Shown here: piece by piece, positions 35,276 through 47,594 of the stretch
Layout of the letters: each line of letters starts with the position of its first letter
Numbering within the stretch: the stretch's first letter is position 1
Source: Edaphochlamys debaryana
Taxonomy: Eukaryota; Chlorophyta; Chlorophyceae; Chlamydomonadales
Assembly (NCBI GenBank): GCA_016858145.1
Contig: JAEHOE010000107.1
Coordinates: 372,001-436,000 of the forward strand
DNA: 64,000 nt
Direction: 5' to 3'
Made by a program: the position numbers and the translations under genes
Notes under the pieces: generated by a model
What the model saw: the letters and a program-made list of their open reading frames with translations, nothing else
Databases searched by the model: none
What the model was told of the DNA's origin: nothing

Positions 35276-38200
35276 ATGCAGTTCAGCTGCACAGTTTCGG
35301 CCCCAGGCGAACCCCAGCGACCAGGGGAGCGACGCCGCTCAGCGAATTGCCCTCGAGGAGCGCTGCTTCCGTGTATCTACTTGCTGCTAAGCGGGCTCGC
35401 CGTCGCAGTTTCGACCGCGCACCTCGTCGATGACCCGGTTAGGGATTTTGTTCTAGTCCAAGTAAGTCCTACTCCTTACTCCCGGCCTGTCATTATGTTC
35501 AGTCATGAATAACGCTTGTGTGCACGGTGCCGCTTGCTCGAGCGTTGAACGTACACGCGCAATCGACACGCACAGGCCGCCTGCAAGCACCGGCTACCGT
35601 TCCTGCACGCTTCGAGGATATGGAGGTCAAAGGTGCGGACGTGGGAAGGGGGGTGTCACGGGGTCGCCCGACCGGGCGAGGTCGCCCCTGTTGGCGGGGG
35701 CGGGGGCGGTGCGCCGTACGTAAGGGCGGTGGAGCGTACTGTATGTGGGTGAGGGCACCCAGCGGGTTGAACGAACACTCTGTACAGCGGTGCCACACAC
35801 GGACGCCATGCTCCTTTGGGGCTGCTGGGGTGCGTGCAGCGGCCACACAGCGCCCACAGCATGCCGTTACTTCCCACAGCACCACTTGCCTTGCCCGGAC
35901 TTCCCCTCACGCCCTCAGGTCCCCCTGCGCTGCTATTTTGCGCTCAACAATACAGATCAGGTGGACGCCCTCAGGGCCGAGCGCGTGGCAAGGTCTTACC
36001 GCGAGACATACACGTTCATACCGGTCAGCATCGGGGTGCGGTGTGTGCGAGGGCGATGCCGTGGCGTGTGGTGGCGTGGCTTGGTGGCGTGGTCGGCGCG
36101 CAACCTCGACCGCAACCTTGACACCTGACGCCGCTACTGCATGACTTCTTGCAGGATGACACTGAGGGAAGGAATGTTCCCAGCCAGCTCGGTGGGTGCC
36201 TGCTGGCTGGTGACTGTGGCATGTCGAGGGGGTGATCAAGCCGGCCAGCTCGGCCTCTGGAAGGGATCGTGCGTCCTGCTCTGCTGTGATGGGCTGCTAA
36301 TGATGGGAGCTGCATAGCTCTGTCCTCCATCTGGTTCAGCACAGAAGGGAAGCCCCTGTCCTTCTTGTGCTCGCTGACGTGGCATGGATGACCCGCCCGC
36401 TGCGAACCGCCCAGGCGGACTGCGCCACGCGCTGGCTCCAATCTTGGCGCATCGCCACTTTGGGGAAACATACAAGTGGATCCTGTTTGGTAAGCAGCGC
36501 ACGTACATGCAGTAGTACGGCGGAGGGCGTGTGGAAGCTCTGCTCTGCCCTCTGGGTCTCTGTAATGAACCCGGCAGCTATGAGAGCCATCCCCTCCCCA
36601 CGGCTTGTCTCCCGCCCTCCCCTGCGCGCAGGTGACGACGACACGCAGTTCTTCCTAGCAGGTGAGGCCACTAGCATGAAGGCCGGCGCAAATAGCCTCG
36701 CCAGGAAGGGTCCTGGGCGCCTCAGAGAGCGCTTGCTTGCCCAGAGCCCAGAGAGCGAGACAGCCGCCGGCAGTGGCCTAGGAGTAGGTACTGCTTGGGA
36801 GGCAAGCGCGGCTTCCTCCGCAGCCAAGGTAGCGGCGCCTCGCGGGCTCCTTCGCTCCAGTCATCCCTGTTGCTGCCAGCAAACTGAACATGCCTCCATC
36901 CTGGTGCCACGCCGTGACCCCCACCCCTCGCCCCCAGGCGCCGTCAAGGCGCTGTCGCACCTGGACCCCAACCAGCCCCTTATGATCTCAGACCACATGT
37001 GGTGAGAAGTGTTTGTGGGGACCCGATCAAGCGAGCTCTACTGAACGGGGCTGCGTTGCAGATCTACAGCCGCGGTGCGCGGCGTGCCCCAGTAGCCCTT
37101 GTGATCCTGGGCACCTGAAGCCTCTCGCTCTGCATGACAGCAAACCTCCTAACTAGGTACGAGGGTCGGCATCCCAACCCCTACGCCCCGAGATGCCTCC
37201 CTTGTGGCTTCAACACATCTCTTATCCGTACAGAGGTGAGTCGGATAGTTCCACATGTAACGTCGTCAGAATGCGTGTTTTGTGGAAGCACACCCTGTAG
37301 ATCTAGGAGCCATATAATGCTCCCCACCCAGGGGTGTCCCCACCTACCTGTCCTCTCTCCTGCCCCTCAGTCTAAGAAGTTCCCTCATCCTCTGCCCCCC
37401 ACCCCGCAGCTAGCCCAAGATGGGGCTACGCAGCTCTTCGTTCCTCGCCCTGCGTGCCCGTTCTGCACACACGACTTCTCGTGCGGTGCGTACGACAAGA
37501 GTCAGCACTGCTCGCCAAGGCATTTTGCTGCGTTCAAGAAGTTCTTCAGCCCACGAGTGATGGGCCATCGTAGTAACAGCTCGGGTCAAGTTGAGCTCGT
37601 GAAGCTCCTTGTCTCCCAGTACTCGGCCTGGTACCGATACCGGTGGGGCCGCGGCGGCCAGGGGCGACCCCTCAAGGACGAGGATCCGCCACCGATGGGC
37701 GCCCTCGAGCAGAGCCTCCTGGGGGAGGCGTGGCGAGGGGGCAAACCACCCTTTCCCCTCTGCGTACGGCACGATGACAGGTACGGCAAGGGCCCGTCAG
37801 CATGTGCACCCCCTCTGCATGCATCGGTAGCCTAACGTCATGCTCTTCCCGCTGCCCAATTCATTCCATAGGGTCCACAAAGACGCCCCAAGACGCAATT
37901 GCAACACGGGTGCAAGCTCTGTGTTTCACGGTACGGTGCGCGTCTTGCTCATGCGCCGACGGGCTGAGGCCTGCGCCGTGCCTGCGTCGTCCACCACTTT
38001 CACGCCCGCTCACCCGTACTGCTCCTGCCTGCGTGATCCTCCCTTCCCGCTCCTCCTGCCTGCTCCCATCACCGCAGGTGGAACGGGCATGGTTCTCTCA
38101 GTGGGTCTGATGCGGGCCCTGGACCTGGACGCAGCAGAGGCCTACATCCGAACGGGCTTCGACACGGGAGGGGACGCGCTGTTCGTCAGGTGCGCAGCGG

Positions 38201-38848
38201 ACAGTGGCCTGTTTGAGCCTCCCCTGTGGCCGGCCCTCTCGTCACCCCCATTACACGCCGCCCCCCAACCCACAGGGCCGTACGCGCACAGGGGTTTGCG
38301 CACACGGACCCAGGGCTCCGCTACAAAGCAGGGCTGCCGCCGCCAGACCGCTACTACATGTTTGTGGAGTCGCTGTGGCTTTCCATCTTCGACAACGTCG
38401 AGAACTTTCTGCAGTGCAGGTCCGAGCACAAGCCCGAGCAATCACCCGAGGAGCGCATGTTCGCCCTCGAGTACTCGATTGGCTTGCACTGCTACGCCAA
38501 GTCACAGGCGGTGAGTCCGGCACAGCCGGCGGCCTCAAGGGCTTAAGCTTCCAGCGGTTAGCAATGCCTTTCCCCAGGCCGCGCCTTCGCACGGTAGCTT
38601 TAACACCAACTCCTTTGCGTGCATGCATGCAGGTTGAGGCGGTCTTGGACATTTGGCGCCGGCGTTCCGTCACTCACATGGCCCTGCACGAGGGGCTGGT
38701 GGAGGCAAGGCAGGATCCACGCGTGCAGCGAGGGGAGTTGAGTGTGTATGAGGGCATGCGGCAGGTCATGTGCGGGAGATCGCCCCCGCCGCCGGCCCCC
38801 CCCCCACGGCGGCATTCGCCCCATAGTTCCGCTGCCCGGCGTCGGTAG
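35276..38848 (+). CDS. Fringe-like (GT31-like) glycosyltransferase, paralogue 2
   Basis: Twelve exons: 35276-35461, 35919-36023, 36155-36191, 36415-36489, 36632-36661, 36938-37001, 37157-37235, 37410-37780, 37872-37930, 38078-38189, 38276-38510, 38633-38848; 522 residues. Same family and layout as the preceding gene: hydrophobic N-terminus (CIYLLLSGLAVAVSTA), DDPVRDFVLVQ, CYFALNNTDQ, GDDDTQFF on a 30-base exon, LSHLDPNQPLMISDHMW, CPFCTHDFSCGAYD, GGTGMVLSVGLMRALDLD, TGGDALFVRAV. Exons 2 to 11 are identical in length and phase to paralogue 1 (105/37/75/30/64/79/371/59/112/235), so this is a tandem duplication with diverged introns. The tail differs, ending in a Pro/Arg-rich stretch. Both copies keep the acidic motif, so both look functional. 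Confidence 0.75.
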
Positions 38849-39588
38849 CGTGCGTGCCTGCCACCGGCGAAGGGTTCCCAGACCCCTTTTTAACCCCGGA
38901 TTGGGGCACGTCCAGTTCACCCGTCATGTAGCTATTCTTCCTAATTATTGTGTCATCTTATTGGGGATTGGGGATTGGGGGTTAAAGATGAACAAAATGG
39001 CGAGCCGCATTGTGGAGGCAAAATGCATTGTGAACGGTGGTGCACCAGGTTCGTGGCGTGCCGACCGTCGCCGAATGGCGGACTGATTGATAAGGAGATA
39101 GCAGTGCCTTGGCAACAAATGAAATATATATGGTGTTGCATACTCGTTTTGCAGTGCTGATCAGAGGCATTGAGGTGCGGGCCTGACGACAGTTTGGCGT
39201 GGCCCGTGCCCCCTTCGGACCGTGAGGCTGGTCGGAGCGGACGCCGGAACGAGGCACAGGACTGAGGGCATGGCGGAGCGGGCGCTACGCGCTAGGGCGG
39301 GCCGTGCCTGGCGTAAGCCGGGGGACTGGTTGATGCGATTGCCTGGGCCAGCGTGGGCTGGGATGGCGTTTGAGCGTTGGTCTCGCGTCTCGCGTGGGGC
39401 GGATGTAGAAGAATTAGAGAACTCGGCGGTGTCAATACGGCTTCTGAGGGCACGGCAGAGTAGAGCGGCAGGCTTGCCCGGCGTGGGCAGCGGGGCGGGT
39501 GGGGCTAGGGGCGTGGCTTGGACGCCGTACCCGGTGCTGGCCTTCGGGCGTGGCGGTATGGGCATGCATGGCAACATGTTCACCCAGG

Positions 39589-39652
39589 GGGGAAAGGAGA
39601 CACGGGAGACGAGTTACGCGAAAAGCAGGCCAGCAAAGTGCAACGATTGCAC
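39589..39652 (+). repeat. Dispersed 65-bp repeat, copy 3
   Basis: Near-identical to the minus-strand copy at 33834-33907. Confidence 0.8.
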
Positions 39653-40334
39653 TGGTCGGCAACTATCCGCAGCCCTGCTCTTGCGAGCCCCAGGGGGGGG
39701 GTAGGTCCTCCTCAGACATACATCATGCCTCGTCTGTACAGAGCTTGCCGAGAGGATCCCAAATCCGCTTTCAGAAATACAAACGAAGGGGCTATGGGAG
39801 GCTGCGTGGCGGGACTTTGTCACCGCGGCGTAGAGCACCGCCCAGCATCATCCCGCACGCTCTGAGCATGCAGCATGGCAAGAACTTATGCTGGCAAGTC
39901 ACTGGTACCCTTCCAGCGGTGTTAGGGAGTCGGGACCGCTGGGACACGTCGGCATGCCGGGCCCCGGGCACACACGCGGCCACCCAAAGGCGTCTCCCAG
40001 GTGCTCCCGGAAGCCCGCCTTCCACTCCCGCGCCTCAGATCGCACAGTACTAGCAAACTGAAGCCCTGATATCGCCCCTCGATGCCGAGCCGTTGGTCAA
40101 TTGACGGGTCGGGGTCCGTGGCATGGTTGATGGTACCCGACCAACGTGGGCCACCGGGAGTGCTGTGCGCGCCCATGGATAGAGCACACGGTCAGCAGTC
40201 CAGCGAAACGCGAAAGGCATAAAATGGAGTACGTACAGGCCTTGTACGACAGTGTCGTACACTGTACGGGTCGGTCGGTCGTCGGTCCCGGGGGGCCGGG
40301 GGACTTTGGGGCATGATATCGGACAACGTTTTTA

Positions 40335-40362
40335 CCCCCCCCCCCCCCCCCCCCCCCCCCCC
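40335..40362. repeat. 28-base poly-C tract
   Basis: Uninterrupted C homopolymer in intergenic DNA about 300 bases past the GT90 stop. Confidence 0.9.
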
Positions 40363-40665
40363 TGGTTCACCTGCTTCAAGTATAGCGTGCCAGGACAGGG
40401 CCGAAATCCTACGTATTTGGAATCATGTCATGGGGCTGAGGGCCTGAGGCTGCTGTCCCCATCAGACTAGGCAATGGACCCCGGGGGTACCCACGGGGCT
40501 CGACCTGCAACGTGCAAGCTCGTGGCCGTGCAGCGATAGATCATTGATAACACGTTAGGCTATTCCCAGAGCCAACCCAGTTCGCTGCCCGGTACCGGTA
40601 CTCCGCATTCCATCAGGGCTCGGACCGCACCCACTCGGCGCAGCGTATCTCGGCCGACCTTTTCC

Positions 40666-43600
40666 CTATTCCCTCTTCCATTCAGACCACCCGAGCCAAC
40701 TCCGAACGCCATCCAGAGCCCCGGTCCCCGCTGACCCGTGCCCAGCCAGCCAGCGACCGCCCCCCTCATCCTGCTGCATCCGCCGCCGCTGCCGACCAGG
40801 GCCTGGTATCTTGTCTATATCGTCCTGCGGCCACAAGCCCCCGCCCTCGTGGATCTCCAATGACCGCTCAACGGAGTAAAGCCTCTGCCAGTTCCACCCC
40901 CGCGGCTGCTCCAGCTGCGCTAGGTGTCCCCACTGCGCTAGCACGTTGTGATACCTGGCAAGCGGCGGGAAGGGGGAAGGGGGAAAGGGGCGCAGCAGAG
41001 GGGAGGAAATCACGAGGAGGGAGGGCGTGCTGCTGGGATGGATGGGACGGCTTCAGCGCAGGCCTTGCAGGAAAGAAGCCAGCCTCTGACCGCATCCGCG
41101 GCCTCGGCCCAACCCATACTCATCACCTAGCCGCACAACCGGCTCTCGCACCTGCACTTGTGCCGGCTGTGCTCGAAGTGGCTGAGGAAGTTGACGTGAT
41201 GGGAGAGGGGCACACACAGCTCGCGCCGCTCGCAGGTGGGCTTGTACCTGTAGGGTACACGCAAGGGGGAACACCAATAGCCCCTTCAACCCTGATCTGG
41301 GCACCATGCCTCGTTTACAGCGCCGTCAGCGGAACCCGGCCCCACTCTTATCCCGCCCGTCCGCACGCACTTTAGGCGCTTGCTAAGCGCCGAGAGAAGG
41401 CGGAAGATGTAGCAAAGGCGCGCAGGCCGCGACAGGTGCTCCAGAGCGAAGCGGCGGCCAGCCTCAGCGATGTCGCGCGCTTTGGCGTCGTTAGCGCGGG
41501 CCCACCTCACCGCCTGGGGTCGGGGTGGGGGTTGGGCGGGTCAGTTGGTGGGGTCAGGTGCGAATGGCGAGGGGGCAGAGGTGATGCGCCGAGGCGAGGA
41601 AAGAGACGCGGCCGTAGCGCGTCGTGGATGGGAGCGTGGGGTTGAGGCTGGCCGTTCAAGTGGCAGGTTTCAATCTGCGTTGTACTGCTGTGCTTGCTTC
41701 CCGGGTTACCAGTTCCAAGCTAGTTCCCCAACACATGGCACTCACTTCGAGGATGTCGTCACTAGCGTTCACCTGTTAAGGGACGAAAGGGGACTCAGCG
41801 GGTGTGAGCGGCGTGATGCGAGCCTGGGGCCCGGCCATGTCGAGCCCACAACCGGCGGCCGATGGCGGAGAGCGGGGGCACATGCCGACACCCTGAAACC
41901 TCTCGGCATCTTGCAGAACCCACCAGGACGGGGATGTAGTGGACGTAGGGTTTGAGGGCCTTGTAGTAGAAGCCCCACGCCGGCCCCATCTCAGCCTGGC
42001 AAGCAGGCAGCGTGGAGGCATTAGAGATTACCTAAAGGTCCGAGGCCCACGCCAAGCGTGTGCGAGCGCTGCGGCTACCGGTAGGCTGGGAGCAAGCCAC
42101 CCAACACGCGCTGGACACCCCAGGGGCGCGTTAAGTCAGGCTGGGCTTCGGAGAGGCTACTTGTGGAGCGCGGGCCCCGCACGGGGACCATACCGGTGCC
42201 AATGCTGTCCAGCTGCCCACCTTGAAAACCAAGGAGCCCATGATGAGGTAAGAGTCCAGCTTGCACGATAGCCCCAGGCCTGGAGCGAGGTGGCGGGCCG
42301 ATGACGCGACGCGTTGTTTGTCTGCTACACGGGGTTGCACCAGACCGAAGCGCCAGCGCAGCCTGGGGCTCCGCCCGGGCATTCCCGCCGGGGCCCCAAC
42401 CGTAGGCGGCCCCCGTATCTCCCGTATCGTGCCCTGGACCAAGCAACGCCACCCAGCAACGCGCTCACCGTCTGCCGAGAGCAGGTACTTGAATTTGGCC
42501 TGGTCCGTCATGGGGATGAACGAGGTGTTGGAGATGTCCAGCAGCCGGTCCTGCTTCTTGGGCCTCCGGGCCGCCACCTCCTGCGGATGTGGGTCGGTCA
42601 GCGGACTGCCTCAGCCCCCAGCCTGCACATACCGCGCGCTATGCCATGGTGCCGCAGGCCCACGGGCCTACCAAGCAGACCCGTGCAGCTCCCCGACCGC
42701 CCCTCCTTGTGCGCCGCGCCCTGCGCTCCCCGCGTCCGGTCATGCACGCCGGCCGTCCTGGGCTGGCGCCTTGCAGGCGTTAGGAATCGTGCGAAGCATC
42801 GAGCACCACCCTCCTGCGGGCCGGCCCTATCGGCTTCGACGCGTGTGTCTAGCGTCTGCCCGCCCGCCCCCGCGCCCACCTGCTCGTGGTCCGCGACCGC
42901 CTGCAGCACCTCCCGCTGGCAGGGGTAGGGCGGGGCGCCGGGCGCCACGGCCCACCTGTTGTAATGCGGGCAGAAGGTGTGCCACCGTCCCAGCGCCACC
43001 TGCGATGAACGATGAGCGGTGTCGGTGAGCGGTGTCGGAGCCTTGAACCCACTCGAGACCCGACCCTGCCCGTGCCACGGACGCGCGTGCTCCGCGCCCC
43101 CAGTCCTCCGCTTCGCTAGCAGGGCTGACTCACGGGGATCTTCCGCTCCCAAAGCGGCTGCGTGCGCGCATCTATGTATCGCTCGATCTCGTCGAATCCA
43201 TCTGCCGTACACCGGAAGTGGCCCGAGTTGGGCACGGTGATGGAGCAACCCCAGTTGGTCCATGCCACAACCGGGGGAGGGGCGTTGTTGGGGCTGTGCG
43301 GCCAGCCCCGGCGGCCCAGGGCTGGGTCGGGTGCGCACAGCTCCGGACCCGGCGTGTCATCTGCAGGGATCAGTCCGAGTTGGGGAGGTGGATGGCGCGA
43401 GGGGTGAGGCTGGAGAGTGACAGCAGGGAAGCACCGCCCGTTCCGGACTAGAAGCAGCCCTGCCAGGCCAAGGGTTTACCCAACGGTCCGGAGCCCTGTG
43501 CCCATGCCCTTCTCGGTAGCTGCTCTGTTCCCGTCGCGCCGCGGCGCCTGTAGCGGCTGATCCACTTTGCTGGCTGTCCTGCAGACCCCTCCTCGCAGGC

Positions 43601-44652
43601 CTTCCTTCCCCAGCCGTGCCACCCGCCTCACCAAACCAGCTGGTGAACTCCACATCGGGGATCTGGTACACCTGAGGGCGCATGGCGGCGGAGCACACCC
43701 TTCCTCAACTCCGCTTGCGACTCTTATCATCCAAGACCAATGCGTTTGCGCACCTGGGACGTTTCGAAGAGCTCCACAAGGAATCCTATCCGCTCATCCA
43801 GGGTCATGTGAAGCGCGTTCGCTAGCGAGGTCAGGTACACGGTGCCGTTCTCCACCTGCAAAGGTGGTGAGGAGGCCGAAAACGTGTTGCCCTGCACAGC
43901 AAGTACCGGTCGGCCGCAGCGGGGGGCATAGTCACCCACCAGAATGCGTTGCGGCTTGTTGCAGTTCTTGCTGTGGGGACAGGGAGGGGGGACGCGGCGG
44001 GAGGTAAGGCCGGGGGGAGGTCAGGCGATGAGAAGGTAAGTGGAAGCGGACTATGAGCAGCAGCCTCTGGCCCTTGCACCTGTGAGGCGTGGTTGAGTGC
44101 ACGACTGAGACCAGGTGCGGATGAAGGAGTAAAGCAGGTTGGCGTCCCCCAGACCCCGTCCACCGCCCCTCCGTCCCCCGACCCGGTCCCCGTCCCCCAG
44201 CCCCCGCTCCCGTCCCCCAGCCCCCGGCCTCCGGCTCCCGTCCCCCAGCCCCCGCGTCCCCGTCCCCAGCCCCCAGCCTGCGGCCCCCAGCCCCCGCTCC
44301 CGTCCCCCAGCCTCCAACTCTCAGCCCCCAGCCTCCGGCCCCCATCCCCCGCTCCCCAGACCCCGAGTCCCTGAGTTCCTGAGTCTGTTGCATCCTGCCT
44401 GCCAAAACCAACCCGCACTTACTCCCCAGGCACCCCAGGATTCTTCTTCTTCCATTCGTCTAGGTTGCAGCCCTTGGTGATGGAGAGCGCCACATTCTCA
44501 TCGGTTCCCGCATACTTCTCCAGCTCTCTCTCAATTTGCGCTTCCAGGTCAGGGTGCAAATCACAAGTTTCTAGCTTTCGCTTTGTATACGCCTCTGCCA
44601 CCAGTGCTGAGAGCTGCAACAATAGCAGTGTCGCCGCAACGAGCTTGAGCAT
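40666..44652 (-). CDS. GT90/CAP10-like (POGLUT-type) glycosyltransferase
   Basis: Thirteen exons: 44652-44423, 43970-43940, 43855-43754, 43671-43632, 43360-43134, 42999-42880, 42580-42469, 42279-42221, 41995-41924, 41772-41746, 41513-41371, 41247-41152, 40954-40666; 515 residues, every phase closes. A clear signal peptide (MLKLVAATLLLLQLSALVAEA) starts the protein; an upstream TTG in frame is not used. The catalytic half shows the GT90 series: VYQIPDVEFTSWF, PPPVVAWTNWGCSITVPNSG, KFKYLLSADG, SCKLDSYLIMGSLVFK, WGFYYKALKPYVHYIPVL, then AVRWARANDAKARDIAEAG and HLSRPARLCYIFRLL. Family members (CAP10, Rumi/POGLUT) transfer xylose or glucose in the secretory lumen; the sugar here cannot be told. 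The C-terminal 90 residues are Gly/Arg/Trp-rich and unlike the family. The first intron carries a C-rich tandem tract. Confidence 0.85.
44160..44370. repeat. C-rich tandem tract in first intron of GT90 gene
   Basis: Imprecise repeats of CCCCAGCCCCC and CTCCCGTCCCCCAG. The motif resembles the 7-base array at 50271-50455. On the transcribed strand it is G-rich and could form quadruplexes. Confidence 0.75.
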
Positions 44653-44804
44653 CCTACACAAAGGGCGATAGAGTACAGAGTATGTTTATAGTAGCTCGCA
44701 GTTTATTGCGTGTGCCCCCGCGACCGACAGCTTGCTCAATCGGTGATCCTGCACGGGGGCGCACAACTCAGCGTTGCAAGGCGAGGCAGGGTTGAATGAG
44801 ATCC

Positions 44805-44809
44805 TTACA
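44805..44809 (-). terminator. TGTAA polyadenylation signal of the second sulfotransferase-like gene
   Basis: TTACA on plus, 545 bases past the stop at 45354-45356 and about 150 bases before the GT90 start codon. Confidence 0.35.
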
Positions 44810-45353
44810 CGCGTATGACATCGCGGCTTGCAGGGCAGACATGTCCGCTACTGCCAGTACCAACCCGCGCACCGCCCGCGCAGAAATCTGAGCTCGGGGG
44901 GGTTGACACGCAGGGTCCGACAGCCATACCACATTTACCCTTGTGCATACTCTTACGCCTTAGCCATGGGTTCATTTGTTTCAGATATGCCCTCAATCCT
45001 TTCGCAAACCAAATACCGTGCTCCAAACCCCAAGCCGTGCTCCCGCCCCCCCCCCCCCCCGCCCCCATTCTAGCAAACTTATAGCACCGTCGTGGGTATG
45101 CACACGGCCTCGCGGCCATCTCCTTTTCCGCCACGTCAAGAAAGCCCACTCAAGATCCCGCGGCTGCGTGCGAAATGCAGACCCCGAGGTGCAGATGCAT
45201 AAGAAGATGAAGATGCATAAGAACGGTACGCCGTATTGCTAACCCCGAGCTAATCAGAAGTACATCATCTCATCCTGCGATGTGCGCTCACGTGTAGCTC
45301 TGCGAGCTACCTCACACTGCAGAGTACGCACCTGCCATGCTGTCCCTGAGGAG

Positions 45354-47594
45354 CTACCCCACGGAGCGCCCTCGCTCCGCTGGCATGCGAGCGAAGCTGA
45401 CGGGGGTCTTGGGGTCCTCCCCCAGGAAGGAGAGGAGAGCCTGGGCGATGGTCACGTTCCGCTGTGGTTGGCGAGAGGGTAGGAATGGGTATGGCGTGAG
45501 ACCAGGAAGCGCGACTTCCTCGCCGTACTTCAGCCCCTAAGGACAAGCCTTCTGCAAGCTTCAGCGCAGCCTTAAGCGGAGCGCTCAGAACCTGGACCTC
45601 CGCAAAATCTGACGTGCAGTCAAACCCCTAGAGTAGGGTCAGCACACCCCCGGTGGGCGCCTCTGCCCGCCGTACACGCACCTGCGCGTCGTACAGGTCG
45701 TCATAGTAGATCCGCATTGCATGATTGGGGTGGTCGAGTACGTACGCGTCCCACAGATCAAGGGTCGCGTTCAGCTCAGCCTGCATCCTCTCGGGCTGCC
45801 TCCTTTCCCTCGCTACCAGCTTGGCATTAGCACTAAGCGACGACTCGAACCGTGAGTTGAATATCAGCTGCGCGGTCACAGGCAAGGCAAGACCAGGAAA
45901 TTAGGGCCATGGCGGGCTACGGAAAGCTGGTTCACGAAAGGCGGGCGTCAAGCTTGAGCTGCACCCTCACGCGGACAGGGCCGGCGTTCACCCACCTTGA
46001 CGTCTAGGCAGAGGTCCCTCAGGAAGCGAATGAAAGAGTCGAACTGGATGCTGCACTCCGTAGGGTTCAGGCTGAAGGACCGCCCGCACATGTATAGGGA
46101 GTCCTTAAAGCCAGAAACCACGCCTTTCATGTGCACGGTAGGAAGGGGTCACGGGGAAGGGAAACAGGTGCGGTGCGTGAGGCGACAGGGGGCAGAGCTC
46201 GGGGGACCAGCGAAACATATCTACCAGTAACAGCCCGTGCAATAAAACCCCCGCTGCCAACTGCCAGCCATGTGTTGCGCCCCTGTGCACAGCGGTCGCT
46301 ACCGGGTTTCCATAGCCAGGCACCCCTACTCAACCTTCCCTCCTCGCTCACCCTTTCCATATTGTCCGTACAGCACCTGCGCGCACACGCGGAGCAAGGC
46401 ACCAAGGTGGAGGAACGCCACAAGACCCTCGTCACCGCCATGGGAAGCTGACGCACAGACTGAGCGCGCACCAGCGCTCCACATGCTTGCCGCATCTGCC
46501 CAAGACACCGGCGCCGGCGCTCAACGGCGCTCCAACTGCATCCACTACACATAAGTCCCTACCGTGTAGTAGGCCTGTGCTGCGGCCTTGACCCGTTCTA
46601 AAGTGAACTCCGTAAACCAGGGAAGCTTCTCAGCCACCGCACGCTGCGGAGCAACACGGCGGCACGAAGCAGGGATCAAGACGGCAAGCGGCAGTAGCCA
46701 ATCCATTTCATGTTTCCCTGCAGCATCCCACCTGCCCGTAGAGAGACTTGATTTCTGTAAGCGAATCGTTGTGGTGTTGAGACCAGTTGAATTGTATCTG
46801 ACTCAGCGGTTTCGTTATTGTGTAGGCCATGTTACTGGGGCGACAATGGGCAGGAAGCCGGGGGACGGCAGGGTGCAAGCGGGGACCGTGAGAACAAGGT
46901 GGTTTGGCAAGTTGGAAAGACAGCCTATGCACGGCTGATAGGAAGGGCCAGGTTGTGTATGAACGCACGGGCCATGGCCCCGCCTTGACTGTATGACCCC
47001 CCCGTCAGGTCCGCAAGGGGTTCCCCCCGCGTCCGCCCTCCTGTCGCCCACCTGCTGGCCGACCACACTCTTTCAAGAGCGCCCCATTGCTCTCCACGTA
47101 TCATATAGTTTGGTAGCTGCACGGAGCAGGAGTCAGCCACGGGAGTGAGCCTACAGGGCAACGCGGCACCGGCGAGCACCGGGGGACGGACTGCGGGCTG
47201 GCAGCGGCCACAGGTGTGCCGTTGTGGCGTGCCGGGTTTGCGTGCCTCCCTCGCGTGCCCATCGCAGCATCTTGGCCCGTTTCGAATGCTGAGGACGACG
47301 ACCGAGTTCTTGCGCGCGCGTGTCACGCTGACTTTTCGCGGCAAATGCGGCCGACTCGTGCGAACCCGACGTGGCACCCGGAGGTGGACTCACTTGGTTC
47401 AAGGTATCGACAATCGCCGATGAACCCGCATTGCCCGTTGTGAAAATGAAGACACATCGCGCGGACGCATGCTGGGGCGCGCTGGAGGGCTCTGCTGATG
47501 CTCGCACGAATTGAAGCCTTTGACTGCTTGTCAGGGCAGTCACAGCCCCAATGAGTATCAGCAGGAGGCGTGAAAGGGGTGAAAGGCGTGTCAT
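45354..47594 (-). CDS. P-loop sulfotransferase-like protein, secretory pathway (paralogue 2)
   Basis: Eight exons: 47594-47394, 47116-47052, 46834-46732, 46643-46563, 46376-46352, 46123-45996, 45867-45682, 45461-45354; 298 residues. Hydrophobic N-terminus (LSRLLLILIGAVTAL), then P-loop segment CVFIFTTGNAGSSAIVDTLN, MIRGEQWGALERV, VLYGQYGKGVVSGFK, LIFNSRFESSLSANAKLVAR and the ending ALLSFLGEDPKTPVSFARMP. The protein aligns end to end with the plus-strand gene at 24277-27402 and shares its 65-base exon, although several exon boundaries differ. The P-loop reads GNAGSS where the paralogue has ARSGST: the usual Arg is replaced by Asn-Ala, so PAPS binding may be altered. Probably acts in the Golgi on a glycan; substrate unknown. 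Confidence 0.7.

Larger units (their letters stand above)
38849..40665. other. Intergenic region with repeats
   Basis: Contains dispersed repeat copy 3 and a 28-base C run. A longish plus-strand frame at 39222-39704 is interrupted by the dispersed repeat and has no domain. Nothing else supported. Confidence 0.4.

Noticed and set aside
39222..39704. 160-codon plus frame
   Set aside because: Runs through dispersed repeat copy 3; no family resemblance.
44093..44480. Pro/Ser-rich plus frames
   Set aside because: Produced by the C-rich intronic tract of the GT90 gene.
44653..44661. Upstream start for the GT90 gene
   Set aside because: It is a TTG; the ATG at 44652 directly begins a classic signal peptide.
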